64,000 nucleotides of DNA from an uncultured Clostridia bacterium (GCA_934454115.1 CAKSFQ010000006.1:38309-102308); one strand, 5' to 3'; numbered from the stretch's first letter, positions 54,829-63,574 are shown. The notes: a model not told the origin generated them from the sequence alone. Translations and numbers: made by a program.

Positions 54829-54857
54829 ATTATATGGAAAGCGCCGGCGTCTGTCAA
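54829..54857 (-). promoter_or_regulatory. Consensus promoter of the AraC-type sensor gene
   Basis: On the minus strand TTGACA (54857-54852), 17-bp spacer, TATAAT (54834-54829). Both hexamers are perfect. The transcript therefore begins after the repeat copy B and does not include it. Confidence 0.85.
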
Positions 54858-54908
54858 GGGATTCGGTGATAGCAATGATTTCCGATTCAAAGATACACAG
54901 GCCCGGCA

Positions 54909-55186
54909 TAGCCGAAAGAGAGTAATCCGAACTCCGATTTTGGGAGGCGGATTTCCGCTTTCGCTGTGTTAAAATACTCGGCAATCCGTTAGGATTACCT
55001 GCGTTTTTGCTTATGCAGCAACCAAAAATCCGCTCTCTCAAAATTCTACGACCTGAAAAGGATTCAATTTTGAGCAGATTTTGGTGTGGAAGATGCAGCA
55101 AGGCTCGGCGCCTTGCAAAGATGACAAGCCGAAAGATGCCAAAATTTTGCCTTTTCAGGCGGGTTCGGATTACTCTCTTTCGGCTA
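54909..55186. repeat. Structured intergenic repeat, copy B, with 24-bp terminal inverted repeats
   Basis: The ends TAGCCGAAAGAGAGTAATCC (54909-54928, continuing GAAC to 54932) and the exact reverse complement at 55163-55186 form a perfect 24-bp inverted pair bounded by TA. Internal bases match copy A (14859-15275) in inverted orientation. An internal stem (CAAGGCTCGGCGCCTTG at 55099-55115) is present where copy A has a different stem. There is no transposase ORF. Confidence 0.88.
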
Positions 55187-55340
55187 CTTCGCCTTTAGTA
55201 TACCACGAAAGAACGTGTTCTGTAAATTTTGAATTTTCAAACTCCTATGTCGATTTTTTGAAATCGCGAAAGTCAAAGCTGCAAATCCTTTAAAGTCCTT
55301 GAAAGCGCAAAAATGGTACGGAAATCTTATAAAATCATCA

Positions 55341-55369
55341 TTTACATTCTAAATGGGATCTGGTATAAT
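55341..55369 (+). promoter_or_regulatory. Promoter of the GH2 gene
   Basis: TTTACA (55341-55346), 17-bp spacer, TATAAT (55364-55369), 84 bp before the ATG. The -35 extends to TTTACATTCTAA, as in both promoters at 46.95-47.12 kb. A related box TGTCGATTTTTTGAA lies at 55249-55263 in the other orientation and at a greater distance. Confidence 0.72.
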
Positions 55370-55453
55370 TTTTTTGAAAGCAAATCTGTCTTTACAAAAT
55401 GCGACACTAAATGCGACATAAAAAGAATGTGCTCAAGAAAGCGAGGATTTATT

Positions 55454-57934
55454 ATGGAACGAATAGACCTGTGCGGCAGCTGGCAGGGACACGGAAAGAG
55501 CGCGTCCGGCAAGGAGGAAATCACCTTTACCGGGACGGTTCCGGGATGCGTGCACACCGATCTTATGCCCGATCATGTCACACCGGATTTATACCGGCGC
55601 GATCAGGCCGATACGGTACAATGGATCGAATCATGGAACTGGAATTACACCAAGGTTTTTAACATTGAGCAAATCAAAGACGGCGCCGTCCTCTGTTTTG
55701 AGGGACTGGACGTTTACTGCGATGTGTTCTTAAACGGAAAGCACCTGGGCTACTGCGATGATATGTTCATTCCGCACCGCTTTTTTGTGGACGGCATACT
55801 AAAGCCGGGAGAAAACACGCTGGAGGTCTACTTTTACTCACCGATTCAGCGCGTAGAAGGAAAGAAGCCGCGGCGCGCCGCCTTTACCGCCGAGCGGCTG
55901 AACACCCGGCGGATTCAATGCACCTACGGCTGGGACTGGGTGGCACGGTTTGTGACCTGCGGCATCTGGCGGCCGGTCTATCTGACCTTTGGACAAGAGC
56001 TGCGCGCCGAGTCCATGTACATCTACACCCGGAACATTGACCAATACAGTGCACAGATCGTCCTGGAAACCGCCTTTGCCAACACCTCAGCCGGCGGAGA
56101 CGTGGTTTGTGAGCTGATTGACCCGAGTGGAAAAACCATCCGAAAAATCGCCTACTACACCGAAGAGGCGATGCATCGCACCGATATTGACCTGGCAGAT
56201 CCTGCCCTGTGGTACCCGTCGGGCTACGGCGCGCAGCCGCTATATACGATGCGGATTTTTGTGGACGGCCGTCTGGATCTGGAAGAAAAGTTCGGCATCC
56301 GCACGGTTAAGATCATGCAGCTTCCGGATGCGGCAGGGAGCGCGTATGAAAAGCAGTGTCTTGCCCTGAAAAAGGACAGTCCCAGCGCCGATTACTATGA
56401 CCACAACGAGCAGTTTTCCGGCTTTATTCTGGTAGTAAACGGGATTAAGATCATGTGTAAGGGCGCCAATTGGGTGCCGTCCGAGCCGTTCCCCTCCGCA
56501 GAGCGGGATGAAAAGATCACATCGATTTTAGAGCTCGCCAAAGAATCCGGACTTAACATGGTTCGCGTCTGGGGCGGCGGCATTTTTGAGCGTGCGCATT
56601 TTTACAACGAGTGCGACCGTCTCGGTATTCTGGTAACCCAGGATTTTCTGATGGCCTGCGGCGATTATCCGGAGGATGAAGCATGGTTTTTGGAGCATCT
56701 GCAAAAAGAGGCTGCCTACGCCGCAAAGACGCTGCGCAACCATCCATCCCTAATGTGGTGGACAGGAGACAACGAAAACGCGGTCTGCGGCTGTGACACG
56801 GATCGCGCGTACAGCGGCCGAAAATCCGCCTATTTCGGGATTGCACCCATGCTGCAAAAGTGGGATAATCAGCGGCAGTTTTTGCCGTCCAGCCCGTACG
56901 GCGGTAACATGTACGCCTCCAAAACCGTTGGAACCACCCACAACACCCAGTACCTATCCTTTACCTTCGCCTATATGGAGCAGGACGACCTGTCTGATTA
57001 TAAAGAATTTTTCTCCAAATACCTGGCAAGGTTTGTGGCAGAAGAGCCCGTCATGGGCGCCGTCGCGCTGCCGTCTCTGAAAAAGATGATGGAAGCAGAC
57101 GATATTTTCGGCAATGACGATCGCATGTGGCGATATCACACCCAGTCAAATCCCGAACTAAAGCACGAATTGTTCGACTATATCCTCATGTTTGCCGAAA
57201 AGCTTTTGGGAAAATTTAAAAATAATGAGGATCGGTACTTTAAGCTCAAATACATCCAGTATGAGTGGATTCGGTTTACCTTTGAGAATTTCCGCCGAAA
57301 CCAGTGGTTTAACAGCGGCATTGTGTACTGGATGCTGGACGACTGCTGGCCGGCTGCTGCGGGCTGGTCCTTGATCGACTATTACGGCCTGCCAAAATCG
57401 GGGTATTACAGCTTTAAGCGCTGCGCAAAACCGGTGATGGCCTCCATTCACCCGACAGAGGACGGACTACAGATTTCTGTCAGCAACAATGCGCTGACCG
57501 ATCAGCATATTCAACTCCGGCTCATGCTCCTTGACGAGGACGGAGCCGTGCGCACCGTTGAGACGGTCGAGACAGTCGCCGCGGCCAATCAGGCCTTTGT
57601 CGCCATGGTCTCCCCAATCGTCCCGAAAGGACGGGAGGCGCTGCTCTGCGACGTCACCGGCGATGATGTGCATGATCGCGCCTTTTATCAATCCGGCGCA
57701 CTGGATCTTGTGCCCTGCGATGTAACGGTTGCCGAAACGACGGCAGATACCGTTACGCTCTTTGCAAGCGCTTACGTTCACGCCGTAGAACTGGAGGGCG
57801 AGGCCGTCTTTGATGATAACTACTTCTCGCTGCTGCCGGGCGAAAGGCGAACCGTACCCTACCGCCCGTGCGGCGCCGAGCCCATCACCGTGCAGGGCTA
57901 TACTCTTTCGGATGTTCTGCCATCTAAGGATTAG
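55454..57934 (+). CDS. GH2 beta-mannosidase-like glycosidase
   Basis: 826 residues, no signal peptide. The N-terminal jelly-roll (DLCGSWQGHGKS, GTVPGCVHTDL, FNGK-like VFLNGKHLGYCDDMF) and immunoglobulin-like regions precede the TIM barrel with VRVWGGGIFE, the NHPSLMWWTGDNEN acid/base motif (Glu in DNEN) and a late WMLDDCWPAAAGWSLIDYYG. The sequence is closest in pattern to beta-mannosidases of the GH2 family, which remove terminal beta-mannose. The nucleophile could not be placed with certainty. ATG 55454 is chosen after GAGG; the open frame upstream runs into the promoter. Confidence 0.9.
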   Translation: MERIDLCGSWQGHGKSASGKEEITFTGTVPGCVHTDLMPDHVTPDLYRRDQADTVQWIESWNWNYTKVFNIEQIKDGAVLCFEGLDVYCDVFLNGKHLGYCDDMFIPHRFFVDGILKPGENTLEVYFYSPIQRVEGKKPRRAAFTAERLNTRRIQCTYGWDWVARFVTCGIWRPVYLTFGQELRAESMYIYTRNIDQYSAQIVLETAFANTSAGGDVVCELIDPSGKTIRKIAYYTEEAMHRTDIDLADPALWYPSGYGAQPLYTMRIFVDGRLDLEEKFGIRTVKIMQLPDAAGSAYEKQCLALKKDSPSADYYDHNEQFSGFILVVNGIKIMCKGANWVPSEPFPSAERDEKITSILELAKESGLNMVRVWGGGIFERAHFYNECDRLGILVTQDFLMACGDYPEDEAWFLEHLQKEAAYAAKTLRNHPSLMWWTGDNENAVCGCDTDRAYSGRKSAYFGIAPMLQKWDNQRQFLPSSPYGGNMYASKTVGTTHNTQYLSFTFAYMEQDDLSDYKEFFSKYLARFVAEEPVMGAVALPSLKKMMEADDIFGNDDRMWRYHTQSNPELKHELFDYILMFAEKLLGKFKNNEDRYFKLKYIQYEWIRFTFENFRRNQWFNSGIVYWMLDDCWPAAAGWSLIDYYGLPKSGYYSFKRCAKPVMASIHPTEDGLQISVSNNALTDQHIQLRLMLLDEDGAVRTVETVETVAAANQAFVAMVSPIVPKGREALLCDVTGDDVHDRAFYQSGALDLVPCDVTVAETTADTVTLFASAYVHAVELEGEAVFDDNYFSLLPGERRTVPYRPCGAEPITVQGYTLSDVLPSKD

Positions 57935-57965
57935 GCACAAAAATTTAAACCCAACCAAAAATCAA

Positions 57966-57999
57966 AAACCGGCGATTCCCTTTTAGGAATTGCCGGTTT
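57966..57999 (+). terminator. Probable terminator after GH2
   Basis: AAACCGGCGATTCC (57966-57979) pairs with GGAATTGCCGGTTT (57986-57999) with one wobble. The following sequence is only TTTGAG, so a weak U tract. Confidence 0.6.
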
Positions 58000-58090
58000 G
58001 AGCGTGTCAATAAACCCTATTTTGCGATTCGGGCAGCCCGCACAAGCGCAGGTTTCTTTTGCGTTCATAATTATTGCTTCCGCGTGCGCA

Positions 58091-58990
58091 TCATAACATC
58101 AGTTCTTTTTTCAGCATGTCCACAAAATTTTGCGTCATCACGGATCTTTTTCGATCCGTGTGCAAGATATAACCGATATTATAATAAGTGTCGCTTGTAA
58201 GCGGTATACTGATAATTTTTCCTTCGTTTAAATTTGACGGCATAATGCCGGTGCCAATGGTATAGCTTTGTGTGGTAATCAGCACATTCATCAGGCTTGC
58301 TCTGTCACTGATTTTAATCTGCTTTGCAATATCGGACGCTTCCATAATCTCCTCCGCAAAGATAGAGTCGCCGTACTCGCCTTGCTCATAGGATACAAAG
58401 GGGAACTTTTTCAGTTCTTCGTACGTCAAATGCTTGGAAAGCGCAAGCGGATGATCTTTTCTGACAAAGATATGCGGCGATGCCTTTAAAATTAAATGGA
58501 ACTCAATTCTTTTATGGGATAAAAACCGATTCATCATGTCATAATCTGTATTTTTGATCGCAATAATCCCCACATCGCTAAGCCCGTTCTCAACTTCCTT
58601 AATCACATCATAGGTTCTCGTTTCTTTTAAGACCAGCCGATAGGCATCATCCGTCAGCGCATTCAGCATCTTGCTGAACACATCGGCTACAAAATCATAA
58701 TGCTGGGTTACAATTCGCAGCTTTTGATACACATTGCCGATTTTGTATTGTTCCTCCACCAAGTCGTTCTGCTGCACGATATGAGAGGCATACCGCACAA
58801 ACTCCGCGCCGTCGCCGGTGAGATAAATGCCGCTGTTGGAGCGTTCAAAAATTTTGATATGTAATTCCTCCTCCAAGGACTTCACGCTCGCCGACAGACT
58901 CGACTGTGCCACAAACAATGCCTTTGATGCCTCGTTAAAGGAGCCGCGCTTTAATATTTCTAATACATATTTACACTGTTGTATTGTCAT
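58091..58990 (-). CDS. LysR-family transcriptional regulator
   Basis: 299 residues. The N-terminal winged helix (ILKRGSFNEASKALFVAQSS, LSASVKSLEEELHIKIFERS) is classical LysR and the remainder is a periplasmic-binding-like effector domain. It starts 1 bp after the stop of the DUF554 gene, so it is in its operon and probably regulates it. The effector is not known. Sequence is more AT-rich than the polysaccharide locus. Confidence 0.92.
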   Translation of the reverse strand: MTIQQCKYVLEILKRGSFNEASKALFVAQSSLSASVKSLEEELHIKIFERSNSGIYLTGDGAEFVRYASHIVQQNDLVEEQYKIGNVYQKLRIVTQHYDFVADVFSKMLNALTDDAYRLVLKETRTYDVIKEVENGLSDVGIIAIKNTDYDMMNRFLSHKRIEFHLILKASPHIFVRKDHPLALSKHLTYEELKKFPFVSYEQGEYGDSIFAEEIMEASDIAKQIKISDRASLMNVLITTQSYTIGTGIMPSNLNEGKIISIPLTSDTYYNIGYILHTDRKRSVMTQNFVDMLKKELML

Positions 58991-58991
58991 C

Positions 58992-59678
58992 TTACATACA
59001 CCTCAATAATTTAAGAATGATATGATAGAGCAAAACAATGAAAATCCCCAGGATCATATTGACATTGTTGATCTTTGTTTTGTTCATTAAATTAAACCCC
59101 GAAAAAAACAGAATAATATATCCCATAGCACATAATTGCTTGATCACGGATGTATCCAGAAATTGTCCGAAAGCCATTGCCAATACTGTAATCAATATCT
59201 GAATGGCTGCCACAGGAATGGCAGAAAACGCCGTCTTTTTTCCATAACTGATTCCAAACATGATTGCAAAAGGAAAATCAATCATACTTTTTAAAATAAG
59301 CTGACTGTTATCCCCCGATATCGCAAGCAGTAACGGACCGCATATCTGAAGGCCGCCAATACCAAAAAACACTGCCGAATCAATAAAAACAGAAACATCC
59401 CCCTTGGAAAGGCTTGATAATTTGCTCAGCTTTGTTTCTAATTGCATTGCATCGCCCAACGTGGCGCCTATGATGAGTGAAAACACAATCACCAGTAATT
59501 CATTGCTTTTTAAGGCGATTCCGCTTACATCAAATATGTTTTCAAAAAAGCCGACCACACTGATAATCATAATACCGATACTAAGCGCCGTCAAGTTTTT
59601 CAGCTTTATGCGTCCCCCAAAAATATCGCCAAACAAAGAACCGGACACAATCGATAGTGCGTTTACGAAAATTCCCAT
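58992..59678 (-). CDS. DUF554 membrane protein
   Basis: 228 residues with six to seven hydrophobic segments. GIFVNALSIVSGSLFGDIFG, then ATLGDAMQLETKLSKLS and CGPLLLAISGDNSQLILKSM are hallmarks of the DUF554 family, which lacks a known function. The LysR regulator follows with a 1-bp gap. Confidence 0.88.
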   Translation of the reverse strand: MGIFVNALSIVSGSLFGDIFGGRIKLKNLTALSIGIMIISVVGFFENIFDVSGIALKSNELLVIVFSLIIGATLGDAMQLETKLSKLSSLSKGDVSVFIDSAVFFGIGGLQICGPLLLAISGDNSQLILKSMIDFPFAIMFGISYGKKTAFSAIPVAAIQILITVLAMAFGQFLDTSVIKQLCAMGYIILFFSGFNLMNKTKINNVNMILGIFIVLLYHIILKLLRCM

Positions 59679-59768
59679 ACTATCACCTCTGTGCTATCAT
59701 TATATCACACAAGGCTAAAATGTGGTAATATTAAAATCCTATGGTATATTAACAAAAAAACCGATATA

Positions 59769-60221
59769 CTATGGGAGTGCAAGCAAAACGGCATTAAAAC
59801 TCATAAAAATAAGATCGTTTTTGCCAAAGGGATCCCGTTTCATTGCTGTTACGCCGCGCTGAACTGCTGTTTTTGCTTTTTCTCCAAACTTCTCCGGTTC
59901 TTTCGCACCCGCAAACCAGCCGTTCACATATATCCGAACTTTATCATTAGCTTTTCCACCCGGCAGTTGATATACCGGCACATTTAAGCTCTTACCAAGA
60001 ATATCCCATAATGCCATTTCAACTGCAGAAAGTGCAGACATCAAAACAGCGCCTAACAATGCTTTTTCTTTATACTCTAATGTCGCTTCGCCAACACCGT
60101 CAATTCCTTCCTCTGTATAAACCTTAATAAATACCCGGTTTGTTCGAAAGCAATCTGCAACAAATGGTTTTATATCAGTAATCTTCTTTGAATCTAACCT
60201 CCTTATAAATTTCCGGTACAA
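59769..60221 (-). pseudogene. Truncated enolase-superfamily (galactonate dehydratase-like) gene
   Basis: The N-terminal capping piece (KKITDIKPFVADCFRTNRVF, YTEEGIDGVGEATLEYKEKA) is followed directly by LSAVEMALWDILGKSLNVPV and YQLPGGKANDKVRIYVNGW, whereas in the family about 50 residues lie between them. After about 140 residues the frame ends before the barrel that carries the metal ligands. A good AGGAGG lies upstream of the start region, but no start codon is at the expected spacing. This is a decayed gene, overlapping the end of the metallo-hydrolase. Confidence 0.75.
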
Positions 60222-60861
60222 TCATTTTTTCATAACCAAATTTACTAACATCAATCTCATCAAACATTCCATAATGGATTGGAATTGCAAATTTGGGATT
60301 GATTTTTTCGCAAAAAGCTTTTGCATCATTCATATTCATATTATTGCCCACGCCATTTATAGGGAGAAAAACAGCATAAATGTCGTCCTGAATGTCTTCA
60401 AATATGTCGTTGTTGTAAAGGGTGTCACCCGTTACGTAATACTTTTTTTCACCATCGTCTATTATCACACCAATAGCATAAGCGTCACTGTGTTCAGCCT
60501 TGACAGAAGTGATTTTGATTTCGTTTTCTGTCCATACGGTTCCTCGATTAAACATCACATAGTTATTTTTCCCGCCTATTTGACGAACTTCACTCCAGAC
60601 AGATGATGGAGAAAGAACTGTTATATTTGTTTCTGATGTTATAAATTTCATAACCGTATCAGGGTCATAATGATCAAGATGATTATGCGTAAAAATCATC
60701 ATGTCCGGACAAATTTGAAACAATTCTTTTTTTACTTTAGTGCGTCTGTAATTTTGCGGATTTATTTTCTCGACACTATCAGAGAGATATGGGTCAATCA
60801 TGATTTTATAGTTATCTTTTTCAAATAACAAACCTGCTTGTCCAAGCCATGTAATCTTCAT
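60175..60861 (-). CDS. Metallo-beta-lactamase-fold hydrolase (UlaG/YtnP-like)
   Basis: 228 residues. The metal motif is HNHLDHYD (about 59-66), with further ligands in VTGDTLY and IPIHYGM. The fold and length match the UlaG-like group, which opens sugar-acid lactones or cleaves phosphate esters. AGGAGCG precedes the ATG. It lies in a decayed sugar-acid cluster between the two broken genes and is itself intact. The 3' end overlaps the enolase-like remnant. Confidence 0.85.
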   Translation of the reverse strand: MKITWLGQAGLLFEKDNYKIMIDPYLSDSVEKINPQNYRRTKVKKELFQICPDMMIFTHNHLDHYDPDTVMKFITSETNITVLSPSSVWSEVRQIGGKNNYVMFNRGTVWTENEIKITSVKAEHSDAYAIGVIIDDGEKKYYVTGDTLYNNDIFEDIQDDIYAVFLPINGVGNNMNMNDAKAFCEKINPKFAIPIHYGMFDEIDVSKFGYEKMIVPEIYKEVRFKEDY

Positions 60862-60978
60862 ATTTACCGGCGCTCCTTATGATAATCTAAATCTCTTCAA
60901 AATGTATTATATCACGAATTTGCTTATACCTTTCAATCTGTATTTTTATTTGATTTCATTCTTCTTCTGTCATTTTAG

Positions 60979-61662
60979 TTACATCACGCTCATATCCAAA
61001 TTGTCCGCAGAATTTGCTTCATACAAAGGCTTATTGGCATCCCTCCAAATATCATCCCAGGTTGCAAGATAGTTATCAAACGGTATACCGTTCTTTTTGC
61101 AATACTCAGAGAAAGGGCCTGAAAACTGTTTCCTGTCCTCAATATGATTGGGTGATGCAAACCATTCGCAGGACCGTCCTGCACAAAAAGCATACCCAAA
61201 TATGCAGTCTCCATATTTTTCTTCTGCATAATCAATTAATGCTCTTACATATTCTGATGCATCCCTCTTCCATTCTTCATCAAACGAACCGCATTCAAGA
61301 TGTTCAAAGCTTGACTCATGACCGGGGTGTCTCTCCAGCCATTTTTTTGGTGCGTCAAGCTGAATAAATATACAATAATAGGAATCCGGAGCAAATCTTT
61401 TAAAAAGCTCCATTTGCCTGTCAAGAGCAGAAAAATCATACTCATCTTTATCAATCCACACAGGACCAAATAAGGAATACGGAGTATCCATTCCTGTAAA
61501 CAAACCGGATACAAGCATTTGAAAAAGCCTTACTCCATTTCTGTAAAAAAGCGAAACATTTGCAGGCATTGGTCTGAATGAACGAAACATAAGCGGTTCA
61601 AATCATTTTCCGTCTATTTCAATAAATGCATTACTGTTTTTCTTTACAATCTTGCTTTCCAT
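60979..61662 (-). pseudogene. Truncated glycosidase-like (TIM-barrel) gene with in-frame stop
   Basis: The frame from ATG 61662 (with GGAGAGGATAAAGAT before it) runs MESKIVKKNSNAFIEIDGK, then meets TGA at 61603-61605 and continues in the same frame as FEPLMFRSFRPMPANVSLFY, a typical start of beta-galactosidase-like TIM barrels. Residues downstream include VWIDKDEYDFSALDRQMELF and the SCEWF/DNYLATWDDIWRDAN region. It stops at 60979 well before the length of a full enzyme. A single nonsense change plus 3' truncation inactivates it. Confidence 0.7.
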
Positions 61663-61883
61663 ATCTTTATCCTCTCCATGTCTTATTATTTTAATTTTGC
61701 AGCAAATGCGGAACAAGGTGACCTATCATCTTACACTTGACGGTGTGATTGCAAGGTTATTTTTTCATTTACGCATCACAGTGTCTTTAATATTCATAAA
61801 ATCACCTTCCCCCGGTTTTTGTTAATTTGTTAATATTTTACTTGTTGGATTACAGTCCAACCATCCTGTCATAAAATTCAAGC

Positions 61884-61932
61884 TTGCTTTTGTGCCCAAT
61901 ATATGGTATAATAATCCTATAGCATATTATAC
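61884..61932 (+). promoter_or_regulatory. Promoter and possible operator of the AraC-type regulator
   Basis: TTGCTT (61884-61889), 17 bp, TATAAT (61907-61912) with TATGG just before it. An inverted repeat GTATAATA (61906-61913) and TATTATAC (61925-61932) covers the -10, a position that would fit autoregulation. No gene lies in 61663-62004. Confidence 0.55.
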
Positions 61933-62004
61933 ATATTTTTATGATTTTGCATATAAACATGTTATTACATTTTGTTAAAATCTTATTATTTTTTGAGGTA
62001 AATT

Positions 62005-62814
62005 ATGGCTAATATTATTCTTCCGCAGATTATAAATGCAGGACTATATGATGCCTCTGCAATTCACAAGAACCGCATAGAAACCCCGGAGCGTCGTGTG
62101 TCTGTTTTTGAGATTGAACTTCCATACACAGAATGTGGTGTTTCTTATATAAACAATCGTCAATATAATATTTCACCCAATCACATCATTTGTGGAAAGC
62201 CCGGTCAGCTACGTCATACACGTCTCCCGTTTAAATGTCGCTTCATTCATTTGATATTAGAGGACGAATATTTAAAAAACTTGGTTTTTTCTTTTCCTGA
62301 CTACATCGATGTAAGTGATAATACAAAAAAATATAAACGCCTTTTTGATGAAATTATACATGTATACAAATTTCCTTCAGACAACCATGAATTATATATC
62401 GGTGGTAAAATTCTTCAACTCTTGTATATGCTAAGCCACAAAGTTACACTGATAGAAAACGCCAATATAAATAGTAAAGACATTGTTACTCGAGGAATCG
62501 CATTTATTGACGAGCATTTTACGGAAAACATAACGCTCAATGATATTGCCGATTCACTCGGCATAAGCCCTATATATTTTCATCAAATGTTTTCGCGTGC
62601 AATGGGTAGAGCAACACCTTCCAATTATATTCTGAATAAAAGAATTAATTTGGCAAAGAAATTATTAATTACTTCCACCCTTACCCTTGCAGAAATCGCT
62701 TATCAAACGGGATTTTCTTCCCAATCATATTTTGGACAAGTCTTTAAGCGGAAAACAAATATGACTCCCCATGAATATAGAAAAATAAACTTTTCAAGAT
62801 ATCCAGAAAAATAA
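62005..62814 (+). CDS. AraC-family transcriptional regulator
   Basis: 269 residues. The N-terminal half is a cupin-like effector domain (YTECGVSYINNRQYNISPNH, GQLRHTRLPFKCRFIHLILE). The C-terminal half has two AraC helix-turn-helix motifs (ITLNDIADSLGISPIYFHQM and LTLAEIAYQTGFSSQSYFGQ). It is divergent to the decayed glycosidase/metallo-hydrolase genes and was probably their regulator. TTTGAGGTAAATT precedes the ATG. Confidence 0.9.
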   Translation: MANIILPQIINAGLYDASAIHKNRIETPERRVSVFEIELPYTECGVSYINNRQYNISPNHIICGKPGQLRHTRLPFKCRFIHLILEDEYLKNLVFSFPDYIDVSDNTKKYKRLFDEIIHVYKFPSDNHELYIGGKILQLLYMLSHKVTLIENANINSKDIVTRGIAFIDEHFTENITLNDIADSLGISPIYFHQMFSRAMGRATPSNYILNKRINLAKKLLITSTLTLAEIAYQTGFSSQSYFGQVFKRKTNMTPHEYRKINFSRYPEK

Positions 62815-62908
62815 ACTTGTTCATTACATTTCACGAACTAAGAATAGAGAGTTAGGCACACGGGATCCTGTCACAATATGGTTTAAGCAGGCAAGTTTGT
62901 GAAAATAC

Positions 62909-63012
62909 TGCGTTAAAATGCTCGTCAATACTGGTACCCGGCAAAGACGACAAACCAAAGTATTCCGAAATTACGCCGATTAAGGCGGGTTCGGTTTGCT
63001 AACACCAGGCTA
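62909..63012. repeat. Degenerate copy C of the structured intergenic repeat
   Basis: The plus strand from 62934 to 63012 is, when reversed, closely similar to the left end of copy A (CGAACCCGCC, then AATCGGCGTAATTTCGGAAT and TGTCGTCTTTGCCGGG) and ends at TA (63011-63012). A second short match (TGCGTTAAAATGCTCG) at 62909 aligns with an inner part of copy B, so the middle appears deleted. The remainder of 62815-63156 shows no gene. Confidence 0.65.
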
Positions 63013-63156
63013 AGCGCTATTCTAAAGGAGAGGAGGGAAGGTCTGTAAAAAGATTCCTTCTATAATACATCATTTTGGAGGATTCGTAAAGACATTACAC
63101 AAAATTCGGGATTGACTCAAAAGCCTAAAAAACTGCGCCAATTTTACTTTGCAAGA

Positions 63157-63188
63157 AAAGAAACCCGCATAAAAACGCGGGTTTCTTT
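63157..63188 (-). terminator. Terminator of the tRNA cluster
   Basis: AAAGAAACCCGC and GCGGGTTTCTTT are perfect complements around an AT-rich loop. On the minus strand the hairpin is followed by TTTCTT, 5 bp below the last tRNA. Confidence 0.85.
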
Positions 63189-63193
63189 GACTT

Positions 63194-63270
63194 TGGTGGA
63201 CCTTCAGGGACTCGAACCCCGGACCGACCGGTTATGAGCCGGTTGCTCTAACCAACTGAGCTAAAGGTCC
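63194..63270 (-). tRNA. tRNA with CAU anticodon, probably Ile2
   Basis: The minus strand reads GGACCTTTAGCTCAGTTGGT at the 5' end and ends GGTCC-A-CCA, so CCA is encoded. The anticodon loop CTCATAA gives CAT. The acceptor stem GGACC and the TTTAGCTC start match the isoleucine tRNA whose C34 is changed to lysidine by TilS more than elongator methionine tRNA. Length 77. Confidence 0.85.
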
Positions 63271-63461
63271 TTATTTTTTTGTTGTAACCCGCCGAAAACT
63301 GCAACTTAAACGAAAGTAAAAATCCGCCCACCCGGCCTAAGATTTCAAGTGCGCTATTTTCCATCCGGGTATAGATCATTCGGGAGAAGCACGCCGAAAT
63401 TTCACCCTGGCAGACACGTATTAAGGACAGTCTTTCCGGTAGAAATTTAGTGTTAATACAT

Positions 63462-63494
63462 GATAAGCAACAGCCAAACTGACTGTTGCTTATC
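63462..63494. repeat. 12-bp inverted repeat between two tRNA genes
   Basis: GATAAGCAACAG (63462-63473) and CTGTTGCTTATC (63483-63494) are perfectly complementary around 9 nt. It lies 4 bp below the 3' end of tRNA-Glu. There is no T run, so a processing site is more likely than a terminator. The rest of 63271-63461 shows no gene. Confidence 0.6.
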
Positions 63495-63498
63495 CGCT

Positions 63499-63573
63499 TG
63501 GTGACTCCGAGGGGAATCGAACCCCTGTTACCGCCGTGAAAGGGCGGTGTCTTGACCGCTTGACCACGGAGCC
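63499..63573 (-). tRNA. tRNA-Glu (TTC)
   Basis: 75 nt on the minus strand, GGCTCCGTGGTCAAGCGGTC at the start, anticodon loop CTTTCAC giving TTC, T-loop GGTTCGATTCC, and encoded CCA. It is immediately followed by the tRNA-Asn gene upstream in transcription, 1 bp apart. Confidence 0.95.
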
Positions 63574-63574
63574 A

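Noticed and set aside
54778..55101. Upstream extension of the AraC-type sensor by 108 codons
   Set aside because: It runs through repeat copy B and through a perfect promoter (54829-54857). ATG 54777 has a good ribosome site and begins a normal membrane-anchored protein.
61603..61605. Possible recoding of the in-frame TGA as an amino acid
   Set aside because: There is no selenocysteine-type structure evident after the codon and the gene is also truncated at its 3' end, so simple decay is more likely.
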